From: Pseudomonas graminis
GTDB taxonomy: Bacteria; Pseudomonadota; Gammaproteobacteria; Pseudomonadales; Pseudomonadaceae
Direction: 5' to 3'
NCBI RefSeq assembly: GCF_004364335.1
Contig: NZ_SOCR01000004.1
Coordinates: 124,001 to 188,000, forward strand
Length of the DNA: 64,000 nt
Positions within the stretch are counted from its first letter, which is position 1. Every line of letters begins with the position of its first letter. This document shows positions 20,037 through 29,605 of the stretch, one piece after another. A model generated the notes under the pieces. The model ran no database searches and had not been told where the DNA came from. It saw nothing but the letters and a program-made list of their open reading frames with translations. The position numbers and the translations under genes are program-made.

Positions 20037-20525
20037 TCACTTTAGATGGGGCAACCAGCGTTGCAGCAAATCCCGCCGTATGACTTCGATTACCCACATC
20101 CACAGCAGGTGCCCGACCGTCTCAGACATCCACTCTTCTGGAGGAAGGTCCCAGAGCGGTGGCGCCCAGTGAAACACCGGGAGGATCACTCCGTGAAAGC
20201 CAACGGTGACCAACAGACCGAAGCCAACGCCTTGCCACAAGGCGGCACGCGGATACCTGATTACGAGCAGGCAATAGAGCATGGCAAAGACGATGGAAAA
20301 TCCATGATGAATTAGGCCGCTTCCGTAATTGATGACGTGCTGGGAATATTCGTAAGTGAGCTGTTGAGCATCGATACCGATGGAGTCAAGCATTTCCAGA
20401 GGAGGCAGAGGTCGATCTGGGGCGCGAGGGGGGAAAGGAATCTCTGTACCCCACTTGATGAAGCTGGAAACGTTGCCGCCAATGAAACCGGCCAGTGCAG
20501 CTGCACCATAATCACGAGCGTTCAA
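20037..20525 (-). CDS. YagU-family (DUF1440) inner-membrane protein
   Basis: This 162-residue protein has the YagU pattern: a first span AAALAGFIGGNVSSFIKWGTE with the Pro-rich stretch IPFPPRAPDRPLPPLEML, then spans around SGLIHHGFSIVFAMLYCLLVI and GVGFGLLVTVGFHGVILPVF, and a Trp-rich end. E. coli YagU is linked to acid resistance; the mechanism is unknown. It is the first gene of a minus-strand group with the cupin and lactonase, and is divergent from the LysR gene. Confidence 0.85.
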   Translation of the reverse strand: MNARDYGAAALAGFIGGNVSSFIKWGTEIPFPPRAPDRPLPPLEMLDSIGIDAQQLTYEYSQHVINYGSGLIHHGFSIVFAMLYCLLVIRYPRAALWQGVGFGLLVTVGFHGVILPVFHWAPPLWDLPPEEWMSETVGHLLWMWVIEVIRRDLLQRWLPHLK

Positions 20526-20602
20526 GACAGAATCCTTTATTCAGGGACCAGGCCGAAACGGATCTTTTGGTCTTCAATGACCAATTATGTCCAAGTCAAA
20601 TA

Positions 20603-20617
20603 AGTATGTAACATACT
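20603..20617. promoter_or_regulatory. Palindromic operator candidate for the LysR regulator
   Basis: A perfect inverted repeat AGTATGT-A-ACATACT lies in the 127-base gap between the divergent yagU-like and lysR genes, about 36 bases before the lysR start. It is the only strong symmetry there. Its spacing is T-N9-A, not the classical T-N11-A. Confidence 0.5.
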
Positions 20618-20652
20618 ATTTTGATGGCTTATTGATACTAAGAAGGTATCGG

Positions 20653-21558
20653 ATGATTGATTTGAGGTTGATGCGCCAGTACGTGGCGGTGGCAGAAACG
20701 CTGAATTTCCGCAAGGCCGCGCAGCGCTTGAACATGTCACAGCCACCCCTGAGTGTGGCGATTCGCCGCTTGGAAGAATGCCTTGGCGTACAGCTGTTGC
20801 AGCGCAGTACGCGTGCCACTCAGTTAACCCCGGCAGGTGTTGTATTTTTGGTTGAGGCCCGTCAGACCTTGTTGCAAGCCGAGCGTGCGTGTGAGATGGC
20901 GCGTCGTTCTGCTGCGGGGATGATCGGAACCATTCGCTTGAGCTTCGTCGACAGTATCGTCGACGGCTTGCTCCCAGAACTGCTGCGGCGTTACCACGCT
21001 GAGAACCCGAACGTCGACATCCAGCTGCAAGAGGCTACTCCGCCAGAACAACTGGACGGTCTGCGCGATGACCGGCTTGATTTGGGTATTCTGGTGCTGC
21101 CGGTCATGGAACCGAGGAATATCCACATCGAGCCACTGTTCGAAGACCGGATGGTGGCGGTATTGCCGCAGGACCATCCTTTGGCACACGACGCGTGCAT
21201 AGCGCTGACGGCGTTGGCCGATCAACCATGGATACTGTTCGCTGCGCACCATGGCCCTGGCATGCATTCGCGCATTTTGTCGGCTTGCGCGACCGCAGGT
21301 TTCACTCCCCGGGTAGTACAAAAGCCTCGCCAAATGCAGACCACCGCCGGACTAGTAGCCGGCGGGGTCGGTGTGGCGCTCATGCCGAACAGCTATGCCC
21401 GCCGTCAACCTGGCCGGCTCGAGGTTCGAGAACTCATAGGGCCAGGGACTCCTGTTCCCTATGTGCTGGCGCTGGCCTATCGCGAGTTGTCTCCGTGTGG
21501 GAAGTCCCTGCGCGATGAAACAATAAAATTGGTTCAGTCTCCAGAATTCCATTTATAA
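20653..21558 (+). CDS. LysR-family transcriptional regulator
   Basis: The start at 20653 (MIDLRLMRQYVAVAE, AAGG upstream) gives 301 residues, the family length. The winged-helix domain occupies residues 1-60 (LNFRKAAQRLNMSQPPLSVAIRRLEECLG), followed by a type 2 periplasmic-binding-like effector domain. The sequence is closest in style to LysR proteins that control aromatic or lactone catabolism, but the effector is unknown. Divergent placement next to the YagU-cupin-lactonase group makes those genes the likely targets. Confidence 0.9.
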   Translation: MIDLRLMRQYVAVAETLNFRKAAQRLNMSQPPLSVAIRRLEECLGVQLLQRSTRATQLTPAGVVFLVEARQTLLQAERACEMARRSAAGMIGTIRLSFVDSIVDGLLPELLRRYHAENPNVDIQLQEATPPEQLDGLRDDRLDLGILVLPVMEPRNIHIEPLFEDRMVAVLPQDHPLAHDACIALTALADQPWILFAAHHGPGMHSRILSACATAGFTPRVVQKPRQMQTTAGLVAGGVGVALMPNSYARRQPGRLEVRELIGPGTPVPYVLALAYRELSPCGKSLRDETIKLVQSPEFHL

Positions 21559-21764
21559 CTCGTGTGCTGCTGCTCTACAGCAGGAAAAGCGAGTTGGCCG
21601 CCAAATTCAAAACAAATGTTGATGAGGCCATCCGTGACGTGCCCGATGCGCTAACCACTGCCCTTACCGACCGACGCCTACCCCCGCGCTTCAGTCTCCT
21701 CGCCCACAGCCGATACAGAGAAAAGCTGCCGTGCATGTAGCCATGCGCTCAGCGATCCTTCCGA

Positions 21765-23804
21765 GTGAGCCAAGTGATGAACCCATTGAACTTCTTCAAT
21801 CGATCCCGTGCCCATCGCCAGGAAGCGGTCAGCATTAACTGCACCGCTGGCGAGCTGGACGGTGCCTTGGCAGGCGTGCGTTCGGTTCCCGTTCTGGTAA
21901 CGGGTTTCGTCTCTCCTCATCTGGATATCGACCAAATCGCCGCCCGCATCAAGCAGCGCTTCCCCGACAGTGCGCTGAGCTTGTGCACCACGTCAGGCGA
22001 GTTGTGCAACAGTGCGACCGGTTTGTACTGTGCGACCGGCGATCGCTGGGACCGCATCGTCCTTCAGCTCTTCGAGCGCAGCGTGATTGCCTCAGCCGAA
22101 GTGGTGATGGTGCCGCTGGAGTGCGAAGACATCCGCAGCGGCGGCAAGCGCATGGAGATGCGTGAGCGCATTGAAAAACTGATCAGCAACATCAAGCGTG
22201 CGCAGGTCAGCACGGCCATCGACCACCGCGACACCCTGGCTTATGTCGTGTTCGACGGCTTGTCGGCGTCCGAATCGTTTTTCATGGAAGCGCTTTACGA
22301 GTCCGGTCGCTTTCCCTGCCTGTTTGTCGGCGGCTCGGCCGGTGGCAAGTCGGATTTCAAGAAAACGCTGATCCACGACGGCAAGCGCAGCTATCAGAAT
22401 CATGTGCAAATTGTCTTCATCAAGACAGCCGCCGACGTACGTTTCGGCGTGTTCAAAAGTCAGAATTTCCAGCCTGCCGGATTGACCTTCAGTGTTCTGA
22501 CCGCTTCCGTCGAAGACCGTACCATCGACCAGGTGATCGACAGCAAGGGCAACATCATGAGCATGGTCCAGGCGCTGTGTAACGCGTTTGATTGTGATGC
22601 TCAGGCCCTGGAAAAGAACCTCGCGGATTACTCCTTCGCCATCCGGGTAGGCAGCGAGTTGTTCGTGCGCTCCATCGCGCGCATCGACCATGGACAGCAA
22701 ATCATTCAGCTGTTCTGCGACGTGGCCCCCGGCGAGGAACTGGTGATGGTCAAGCGCACCCCTTTGCGCGAAGCCACCCGCGTGGATTACGAGCAATTCC
22801 TGCGCGGCAAGGGCGGGCAGCCCGTCGCGGCGATCCTCAACGACTGCATCTTGCGTCGGGCCAACAACGGCAAGGATCTGGGCAGCATGACCGGATTGTT
22901 CGGTGACGTGCCGCTGGTGGGGTTTTCGACCTTCGGCGAAATTCTCGGCCTGAACCTGAACCAGACGCTCACGGCGATCTTTTTCTTCCGAGTGGCGAAG
23001 GGCGCTTCGTTCACCGATGAGTACGTGGATAATTTCATTGCTCACTATGGCGAATTCAAAGCGTTTTTCCTGCGCCGCCAGCTCAAGAAGATGGTGGGTT
23101 TGAACCACGTCATCGTTAAACAGATCGAGGCGTTCAAGCTCAACGATTTCAACAACGCCCTGGACACACGCGGGCTGGATACCAAAGTGTTACCTGTCTT
23201 CGAAGGCCTCGCCGCACTGGGGCGGGTTCTTGCCCAGGCCGGGCAGCAGCAGGAAGAGATGTCCACGCAAATCAAGCATTACTCCGGCGAGCTGCACCTG
23301 TCGATGGACGATCTGGCCGGTACGATTGACCAGCAAAATACCGTCTCGACAAACGCCGGCAATACCGTGGTTGCGCTGGTCAGCCAGGCAGACGAAGCGG
23401 TGGTCGGTGCACGAGCCCTCGCGGAATCGAGCCTGCGCATCCAGTCCATCGTGCAGGTGATTCAACAGATCGCCGGGCAGACCAATCTGCTGGCGCTCAA
23501 CGCCGCCATTGAAGCCGCAAGGGCTGGGGATTTGGGCAGAGGTTTCGCCGTGGTTGCCGATGAAGTGCGCAAGCTGGCGGAAATCACCCGTAAGAACGCG
23601 GCGGAGATCGGCGTCGACATCGACCTGCTCTCCAGCGAGATCCAGCGGGTGGCGCAACAGATCGAGGACCAGTCAACCGGCGTCGGCGCGCTTCGCGAAA
23701 TGCTCGACTCTCTGGAGCACTCGAACCAGGCCACCGAAGGCACGGCGCGGCGCACCAAAGCCATCGCCGATACCTTGACCGGCTTGACCCACGCCAGAGC
23801 TTGA
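21765..23804 (+). CDS. Soluble chemoreceptor with FIST sensor domains
   Basis: This 679-residue protein joins FIST_N (about 40-230) and FIST_C (about 240-390) to a methyl-accepting signalling domain (tip [24 protein letters not shown] near residue 575). No membrane span or signal peptide is seen, so the receptor is cytoplasmic. FIST domains are thought to bind small ligands such as amino acids. The signalling domain is short and lacks HAMP. The start may be GTG 21765 or ATG 21777. It is monocistronic, and its output to the Che arrays is inferred. Confidence 0.88.
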   Translation: MSQVMNPLNFFNRSRAHRQEAVSINCTAGELDGALAGVRSVPVLVTGFVSPHLDIDQIAARIKQRFPDSALSLCTTSGELCNSATGLYCATGDRWDRIVLQLFERSVIASAEVVMVPLECEDIRSGGKRMEMRERIEKLISNIKRAQVSTAIDHRDTLAYVVFDGLSASESFFMEALYESGRFPCLFVGGSAGGKSDFKKTLIHDGKRSYQNHVQIVFIKTAADVRFGVFKSQNFQPAGLTFSVLTASVEDRTIDQVIDSKGNIMSMVQALCNAFDCDAQALEKNLADYSFAIRVGSELFVRSIARIDHGQQIIQLFCDVAPGEELVMVKRTPLREATRVDYEQFLRGKGGQPVAAILNDCILRRANNGKDLGSMTGLFGDVPLVGFSTFGEILGLNLNQTLTAIFFFRVAKGASFTDEYVDNFIAHYGEFKAFFLRRQLKKMVGLNHVIVKQIEAFKLNDFNNALDTRGLDTKVLPVFEGLAALGRVLAQAGQQQEEMSTQIKHYSGELHLSMDDLAGTIDQQNTVSTNAGNTVVALVSQADEAVVGARALAESSLRIQSIVQVIQQIAGQTNLLALNAAIEAARAGDLGRGFAVVADEVRKLAEITRKNAAEIGVDIDLLSSEIQRVAQQIEDQSTGVGALREMLDSLEHSNQATEGTARRTKAIADTLTGLTHARA

Positions 23805-23857
23805 CCCACGATGCCTGATTGTCGGCGATCAACGACAGCATGGATCACGAGTGAGTT

Positions 23858-24667
23858 ATGGCAAAAAGACCGTCGATAGAGCAGCGCCGCGAGTTCGGCA
23901 ATTTCCTGTCCAGCCGGCGGGCGCGCCTTGATCCGAAGGACTTCGGGCTGCCGGAAGGGCCGCGGCGCACGCCCGGATTGCGCCGCGAGGAAGTCGCGGC
24001 GCTGGCCGGGGTCAGCGTCAGTTGGTACACCTGGCTTGAGCAGGGCCGCGACATTCAGCCCTCGCCGGACGCGCTCCAGCGGATATCCAAAGTCCTCAAG
24101 CTTGATCGTGTGGAGTCCGCGCACCTGTACGCGCTTTCCGCACTGGAGGTGCCGGTGGCCGACACCGGGGGCGGGGTGACCGCCGGCCTGGAAATGCTGG
24201 TGCGCGCGATCAACCCCATACCGGCGTATGTGCGCAACGCCCGCCTCGACATTCTGGCGTGGAACGACGCCATCGCCGAGCTGTTCGTCGACTACGGTTT
24301 GTTGCAGCCCCATGAGCGCAACACGCTGCGTCTGCTGTTTCTGTACATCCCGTACCGAACCATCATTCTGGATTGGGAGCAGATGGCGCGGGGCATGATC
24401 AGTGCGTTTCGGGCATCGCGTGCGCTGGCCCAGGACAAGGCACCGTTCGACAGCCTGATCGAAGAGCTCTCGGCCCTGAGCCCCGAGTTCAAAGAGTGGT
24501 GGCAGGACACCGAGGTCAAAGGTTTCGAAGAGGGCCGCAAGCGTTTGCTGCACCCCATCAGCGGCCACATCGATTTCACCTACGTCGCGCTGACGCCTGA
24601 AGGGCGGCCGGACCTGTCGCTGGTGACCTACATTCCCCGCCACACTGCCTATGACTCACGGTCATAG
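23858..24667 (+). CDS. XRE-family regulator with MmyB-like ligand domain
   Basis: A 269-residue protein with an N-terminal helix-turn-helix (residues about 15-85; GLRREEVAALAGVSVSWYTWLEQGRD is typical) and the C-terminal MmyB-like domain, a PAS-like fold reported to bind fatty acids (PAYVRNARLDILAWNDAIAELF). Family members in actinobacteria and pseudomonads often regulate a neighbouring oxidoreductase. The next gene on the same strand, 96 bases on, is an aldehyde dehydrogenase, a natural target. Confidence 0.88.
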   Translation: MAKRPSIEQRREFGNFLSSRRARLDPKDFGLPEGPRRTPGLRREEVAALAGVSVSWYTWLEQGRDIQPSPDALQRISKVLKLDRVESAHLYALSALEVPVADTGGGVTAGLEMLVRAINPIPAYVRNARLDILAWNDAIAELFVDYGLLQPHERNTLRLLFLYIPYRTIILDWEQMARGMISAFRASRALAQDKAPFDSLIEELSALSPEFKEWWQDTEVKGFEEGRKRLLHPISGHIDFTYVALTPEGRPDLSLVTYIPRHTAYDSRS

Positions 24668-24763
24668 GATAACAACACGCCTTCTTCGCTTTTTCGGGCT
24701 TGCCTAGAGTGACGGTCATCGCAGCGCACCTGTGCTGCACCGACCGCCAACGAGGTAATCACG

Positions 24764-26170
24764 ATGTCTGACTTGAGCCCGATCTCCACCGCATACGTCG
24801 CCACGTCACGCAACCCTGCCACCGGTGAGCTGATCGCCACTTACCCCTTCCAGACCCAGACTGACGTCGAGCAGTTGCTGGATGTGAACGCTGCGGCCTT
24901 TCGTCTGTGGCGCGCCACGCCGATGGGCGAGCGCGTGGCGGCCTATCGCCGGCTGGCGGACACGCTGCGCGAGCGGTCGGAATCCTTCGCCGCACTGATC
25001 ACCGCTGAAATGGGCAAAACCCTGGCGGCCGCTCGTGGTGAAGTGGAGAAGTGCGCCGCCACCATCGAGTGGATTGCCGACAACGGCCCGGCGATTCTTG
25101 CCGACGAGCCGGTCAATGTAGGCAGCGACGACGAAGTCCACGTGTCCTTCCTGCCGATCGGCACCGTGCTGGCGGTGATGCCCTGGAATTTCCCGCTGTG
25201 GCAGGTGATTCGGGCGTCCGGGCCGATCATGTTGTCGGGCAATGGCTTCATGCTCAAGCACGCGCCAAACGTCATGGGCTCGGCTTACGCGCTGCAAGAA
25301 GCGTATGAAGCAGCGGGCTTTCCAAAAGGGCTGTTCACCAACCTTATTGCCGACAACGACACCGTGGCCCGCACCATTGAAGACCCGCGCATCGCCGCCG
25401 TGACGCTGACGGGCAGCATGCGTGCAGGCTCTGCCGTGGCAGCCACCGCCGGCAAGGCGCTCAAGAAGAGCCTGCTGGAGCTGGGCGGTTCGGACGCCTT
25501 TATTGTGCTGGCCGACGCGAATATCGACCTTGCGGTGAAAGCCGCCGTCGAAGCGCGTTTCCAGAACGCCGGCCAGGTCTGTCTGGCGGCCAAGCGTTTC
25601 ATTCTGGAGGCGCCGATCGCCGAGCAATTCACCCGTCAATTCGTGGCGGCGGTCGAGCAACTGAAAGTGGGCGATCCGCTGGACAGCTCGATCAATGTCG
25701 GCCCGATGGCCCGCGCTGATCTGCGTGATGAGCTGGACGGTCAGGTTCAACGCACCATTGCCGCCGGCGCGACGTTGTTGCTGGGCGGGAAGAAGATCGA
25801 CGGCCCCGGCAATTTCTACGCGCCCACCGTGCTTTCCGATGTGAAGCCAGGCATGGCCGCATTCGATGAGGAAACCTTCGGTCCGGTAGCCGCGATCACC
25901 ATTGCCGCCAATGCCGAAGACGCCATCGTGCTGGCCAACACAAGCGACTATGGATTAGGTGGCAGCCTGTGGACCCAGGACATTCCGCGCGCGCAACGCA
26001 TCGCCCGGCGTCTGGAGACCGGCGGCGTGTTTATCAATGGATTCCCGGCCACCAACGCGCGGATCCCGGTGGGCGGCGTCAAGAAGAGTGGCTACGGTCG
26101 CGAACTGTCCCACTTCGGGCTGCGCGAATTCACCAACGCCCAGGCGGTATGGGCCAAAAGCGTTGACTGA
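24764..26170 (+). CDS. NAD(P)-dependent aldehyde dehydrogenase (succinate-semialdehyde type)
   Basis: This 468-residue enzyme belongs to the aldehyde dehydrogenase superfamily and is most like Sad/YneI succinate-semialdehyde dehydrogenases. The active-site Cys lies in NAGQVCLAAKRF, the general base Glu in LLELGGSDAF, and the coenzyme region in VMPWNFPLWQV and VTLTGSMRAG. The cytoplasmic reaction is oxidation of a semialdehyde to an acid. The substrate preference is inferred from general resemblance. The gene follows the MmyB-like regulator and ends at a strong bidirectional terminator. Confidence 0.9.
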   Translation: MSDLSPISTAYVATSRNPATGELIATYPFQTQTDVEQLLDVNAAAFRLWRATPMGERVAAYRRLADTLRERSESFAALITAEMGKTLAAARGEVEKCAATIEWIADNGPAILADEPVNVGSDDEVHVSFLPIGTVLAVMPWNFPLWQVIRASGPIMLSGNGFMLKHAPNVMGSAYALQEAYEAAGFPKGLFTNLIADNDTVARTIEDPRIAAVTLTGSMRAGSAVAATAGKALKKSLLELGGSDAFIVLADANIDLAVKAAVEARFQNAGQVCLAAKRFILEAPIAEQFTRQFVAAVEQLKVGDPLDSSINVGPMARADLRDELDGQVQRTIAAGATLLLGGKKIDGPGNFYAPTVLSDVKPGMAAFDEETFGPVAAITIAANAEDAIVLANTSDYGLGGSLWTQDIPRAQRIARRLETGGVFINGFPATNARIPVGGVKKSGYGRELSHFGLREFTNAQAVWAKSVD

Positions 26171-26223
26171 TATTCAGTGAGCAGTTTCAGTATGGGAGTA
26201 CGTTTGTAGTCGCCCATGCTGCA

Positions 26224-26253
26224 AAAAAGCCGTCGCACTTGCGACGGCTTTTT
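26224..26253. terminator. Bidirectional terminator
   Basis: A perfect 13-bp repeat AAAAAGCCGTCGC/GCGACGGCTTTTT with a 4-base loop gives T-runs on both strands between the convergent aldehyde dehydrogenase and RTX genes. Confidence 0.85.
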
Positions 26254-26285
26254 CATGCCTGCCATTTGGAATGGCGCTTCTGGGT

Positions 26286-27848
26286 TCAGCCGATCGGGTG
26301 CAGGTCAGCGGGTGCCAGGCCCACAAGCTCGATGTGCGCAGCGTTCGCGTCGGCCACAATCAGGTTATCGGCGGTGAAGGTCTTGGCGACGTTCTTGTCG
26401 ATACTGATCTCGAACCGGTTGCCGTCAGCGTCCGCTTCGTAATCCTTGAGATAGGTGCGGTGCAGGGCGGTGTCGTAGATCAACTTGAGCGTGCCATCGG
26501 TGCCGTCCCCCAGACCCGTGTACCCCAGCGCTGACACATCGATGCGGTCCTGCGTGGCGTCGAAATTCTTGATGAAGTCCGAGTTGCCCCGGAAGCTGTC
26601 GCTCTTCTCGACGTATCGAAAGGTGTCGACCCCGGTATTGCCCACCAGCAGATCATCATCACCGCCCCCGACAAGGATGCCGCCTGCTGTCGAGTTGGTG
26701 AACTCGTCACGGTAGTTGTCGCCGGTCAGCGTCTGTTTGGCGCGGTCTGCTGCACTGTCTCCGGCAAAGGTGAACCGGTCCATGTCCTGCAGGCCGGTGA
26801 GCGGATCCCGGTCATGTGGCGTCAGGTGCACGGCGAATCGGTTGCCGTCTTCATCGGCCTCGAAGGATTGGGCAACCGCGTAACCCGCTTCGCTGTCGTA
26901 GCTGTAATGGAGTGTGCCGTTATAGCCATCGCCCAGTCCGGTGAACCCCAGTGCCGAAACGTCCAGCAGATCACCGTCACCGAGGCTGAAGCTGTGGATG
27001 AGGTCAACGCTGGACTGGCCTGTCCCGTCGTTCACGAAGCTGTCGGTGAGATGCTCGAAGACAAACGTGTTACGCGAACCGCCACCATACATCTCGTCCG
27101 CTCCGCCTCCACCGGTCACGATGTTGCCGGAGCGGGGTACGACCAGAAAGTCATCGCCATCGGTCCCGGTGATGACGTATTGCTTGTTGCTTAGCCCATG
27201 TTCGCGGCCATTGCTTTCTGCAGTCAGGTCGTAACGCAGGGCGAAATTCTGCGTGCCAAGCTCGGCGGCGTGATCGCCTTCCAGTCTGACTTCGAATGCC
27301 TGGCCCAGGGCGTTTTTATCCATAGAGCGCACATAGGTGATGTCCTCAATGGCGTTGTAGGTCACCGCCAGATCGCCGTTGTGGCCATCGCCAACGCGCT
27401 CCAACCCCAGGGCTGTCAGGTCAAGTACGTCAGTGGATTGAAAGTTTTTGATCAGGTCAGAGTGGGAACCCTGTTTGTCGAAGTAGCTGTCCGTCACCGA
27501 GGTGTAGACGAACGTGTTCCCGTAGACATAAGCGGAGTGGCTGGTGATCGTATCGACACCCGCGCCGCCGTTGTAGCGATCCTGCGCGTTGCTGAACGGG
27601 TCGGGATCCCCTCCCTGACCGATGAGAATATCGTCGCCATCGCCGCCAAAGATGAAATCCCGCTTCGTGGTGCCCGTGATGGTGTCGTTATCGGCTGTAC
27701 CCACGTAGCTGTCATACGTGCCATGAGCAGTCATGACAACCGCTTCACTCTGCAACGCTGTTTTCTTTCCCTGAGCCATTTTTTTTCTCGCGATAGAGGG
27801 TTTGGCACTGCCACCGCCGTAGACGGCAGATCCAGTAGCAACGGGCAT
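26286..27848 (-). CDS. RTX protein made of three epimerase-type R-modules
   Basis: This 520-residue protein consists of three tandem modules of about 150 residues (roughly 45-205, 225-365 and 380-515). Each starts with Ca-binding nonapeptides (GGDGDDILIG, GGGGADEMYGG, GGGDDDLLVG) and continues with D(L/V)(T/S)ALG(L/F/Y)..(V/L)GDG..G.L and F.V.L. This is the R-module pattern of secreted mannuronan C5-epimerases, but the catalytic A-module is absent. Type I secretion is likely; the non-cleaved C-terminal signal would be near the end. Starts at 27848, 27779 or 27733 are possible; GAGAAA precedes 27779. No secretion genes are nearby. Confidence 0.8.
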   Translation of the reverse strand: MPVATGSAVYGGGSAKPSIARKKMAQGKKTALQSEAVVMTAHGTYDSYVGTADNDTITGTTKRDFIFGGDGDDILIGQGGDPDPFSNAQDRYNGGAGVDTITSHSAYVYGNTFVYTSVTDSYFDKQGSHSDLIKNFQSTDVLDLTALGLERVGDGHNGDLAVTYNAIEDITYVRSMDKNALGQAFEVRLEGDHAAELGTQNFALRYDLTAESNGREHGLSNKQYVITGTDGDDFLVVPRSGNIVTGGGGADEMYGGGSRNTFVFEHLTDSFVNDGTGQSSVDLIHSFSLGDGDLLDVSALGFTGLGDGYNGTLHYSYDSEAGYAVAQSFEADEDGNRFAVHLTPHDRDPLTGLQDMDRFTFAGDSAADRAKQTLTGDNYRDEFTNSTAGGILVGGGDDDLLVGNTGVDTFRYVEKSDSFRGNSDFIKNFDATQDRIDVSALGYTGLGDGTDGTLKLIYDTALHRTYLKDYEADADGNRFEISIDKNVAKTFTADNLIVADANAAHIELVGLAPADLHPIG

Positions 27849-27938
27849 CGTGAGCGTTCATCAATGCCCGCCATTGGCGTGGTAGACCCGCCGAAGACCT
27901 GTTTGTTTGATAATTCGCCTCCGTCCAGAAACGACAAA

Positions 27939-27957
27939 GCCCGACATATAGTCGGGC
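27939..27957 (-). terminator. Terminator downstream of the DJ-1 gene
   Basis: GCCCGAC/GTCGGGC with a 5-base loop is followed by TTTG on the minus strand. A second hairpin, GAGGGGTG-CGAA-CACCCCTC, lies at 28027-28046, closer to the stop. Together they isolate the DJ-1 gene from the RTX gene. Confidence 0.55.
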
Positions 27958-28060
27958 CTGGGGTCGGGTTGAATCCGTTCATTACCAGTTCATGGCGGTT
28001 ATCTCGGTGCAAGGGTGAGAAGCGGTGAGGGGTGCGAACACCCCTCGCGCCGGGCGGTGA

Positions 28061-28750
28061 TCAGGCCGATTTGTTTTGCAGTGCCTTGATCAGCACGTCT
28101 GCTGCAGGGCCGGAAGAAGCAGGGTTCTGGCCGGTGATCAGCAGACCATCGGTGAGGACGTACGAGCCCCAGTCCGGACCTTTGGAGTAGACGCCGCCCA
28201 GTGATTTGAGCTCGTCTTCCACCAGGAAAGGCACCACGTTGGTCAGGCCGACCGCTTCTTCTTCACTATTGGCAAAGCCGGTGACCTTTTTGCCTTTAAC
28301 CAGGGGCGTACCGTCGGCGTTCTTCACGTGGCGCAGCACGCCGGGGGCATGGCAGACGACAGCGACTGGCTTGTTGGCGGCGATGAATGATTCGATAAGC
28401 TGGACGGAATGCTTGTCCTCAGCCAGATCCCACAGCGGGCCATGGCCGCCTGGGTAGAACACAGCGTCGAAATCTGCCTGAACTACGCTGTCCAGGCGGA
28501 CGGTGTTGGCGAGCAGGGCTTTGGCGGTTTCGTCTTTCTCGAAACGGCGGGTCAGGTCGGTCTGGAAGTCAGGCTCGTTGCTCTTTGGGTCCAGCGGAGG
28601 TTGACCGCCTTGTGGCGACGCCAGAACGATCTCGGCGTTGATGTCGCTGAACGCGTAGTAGGGCGCGGCCAGTTCTTCCAGCCAGAAGCCGGTAGGGCGG
28701 CCGGTGTTGCCAAGGGTGTCGTGGGAAGTCAGAACCATGAGAACTTTCAT
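28061..28750 (-). CDS. DJ-1/PfpI (Hsp31-like) family protein
   Basis: This 229-residue protein of the DJ-1/PfpI superfamily has the nucleophile elbow VAVVCHAPGVL (Cys about 133) and the acidic residue in the FYPGGHGPLWDL region. Its architecture is that of the Hsp31-like class, many members of which act as glutathione-independent glyoxalases that convert methylglyoxal to lactate, or as chaperones. It is single-domain and cytoplasmic. A TetR repressor gene with NemR-like features lies just upstream, and an operator-like site stands 50 bases before the start, so induction by electrophiles is a fair inference. Confidence 0.88.
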   Translation of the reverse strand: MKVLMVLTSHDTLGNTGRPTGFWLEELAAPYYAFSDINAEIVLASPQGGQPPLDPKSNEPDFQTDLTRRFEKDETAKALLANTVRLDSVVQADFDAVFYPGGHGPLWDLAEDKHSVQLIESFIAANKPVAVVCHAPGVLRHVKNADGTPLVKGKKVTGFANSEEEAVGLTNVVPFLVEDELKSLGGVYSKGPDWGSYVLTDGLLITGQNPASSGPAADVLIKALQNKSA

Positions 28751-28798
28751 CGGTGTATTCCTTGTGACGGGCTAAAGTAGGTACACCATAGTCCTGAG

Positions 28799-28813
28799 TA
28801 GACCAGTCGTCTA
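28799..28813. promoter_or_regulatory. NemR-like operator before the DJ-1 gene
   Basis: TAGACC-AGTC-GTCTA is an interrupted palindrome about 50 bases upstream of the DJ-1 start. It is one base short of the E. coli NemR box TAGACC-N4-GGTCTA. Confidence 0.55.
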
Positions 28814-28984
28814 GAGTTATTTCAAAAAATTATCGAGCTCGTTGCCGGCATGATGCATAGGCGCGCAGGAAAAGGTTCACGGACATGGACGCACAAGACG
28901 GCTGGTGCGCTGGCAGGCATCACGGCGGGGGAGACGAAGGATCAGGGGTAGCAGATGTTGCGGCGCACAGTGGCTGTGCGCCGA

Positions 28985-29587
28985 TCAGGCAAGGCGCAGG
29001 ATCGTGCGCGTCGTTGTCATGGCAGTTTCGAAGGGGGAAAGGCTTCTTTCAATCTTAACCATGACGCTGGCGCCGACCCAGAGCTGGTAAAGGCTCTGCG
29101 CGACGGCGTAGGGATTCTCACAGGCGGGCAGCGAGCCATCGGCAACGCCAGCCTCGATCGCGCTGCCGAGCCGGTCAGTGATCCCGGCCGTGCCGCGTTT
29201 GAGCACCGCGCGCATGGTCTCAGACAGATCCGCCACTTCAACACCGAGCTTCACGGCGAGGCATTTGCCCTGGCACTCCTGGAACGACTGCGTATCTTGC
29301 CAGACGCGCCAGTAGTTCATCAGCCGCTCGCCCATGGGCAGGCCGGGCTCGCCGAGGATGCGATCGATGTCAGCGAGGTAGTCGTCGAAGTAGTGCTCAA
29401 GCAACGCCTCGCCGAAGGCATCCTTGGAGCCGAAGTAATGATAGAAGGAGCCTTTCGGCACGCCAGCGGCGGCAAGAATCTCGTTGAGGCCTACGCCGGA
29501 ATACCCCTTGGCGGCCATGATGCGTTGGCCGACGTCGAGGATTCCTTGACGGACATCAGATGAACCACGTGTTTGAGGAGTATTCAT
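28985..29587 (-). CDS. TetR-family repressor, NemR-like
   Basis: A 200-residue TetR protein: helix-turn-helix in the first 60 residues (GYSGVGLNEILAAAGVPKGSFYHYFGSKDAF), then a ligand domain with CQGKCLAVKLGVEVADLSE, which resembles the redox-active cysteine region of NemR, the sensor of electrophiles and hypochlorite. It is encoded 234 bases upstream of the DJ-1 gene in the same direction. TAGACC-type half sites occur in front of both genes, suggesting autoregulation and control of the DJ-1 gene. The gap 28751-28984 holds no other gene. Confidence 0.88.
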   Translation of the reverse strand: MNTPQTRGSSDVRQGILDVGQRIMAAKGYSGVGLNEILAAAGVPKGSFYHYFGSKDAFGEALLEHYFDDYLADIDRILGEPGLPMGERLMNYWRVWQDTQSFQECQGKCLAVKLGVEVADLSETMRAVLKRGTAGITDRLGSAIEAGVADGSLPACENPYAVAQSLYQLWVGASVMVKIERSLSPFETAMTTTRTILRLA

Positions 29588-29605
29588 GGCTCGGAGAATA
29601 CATCC

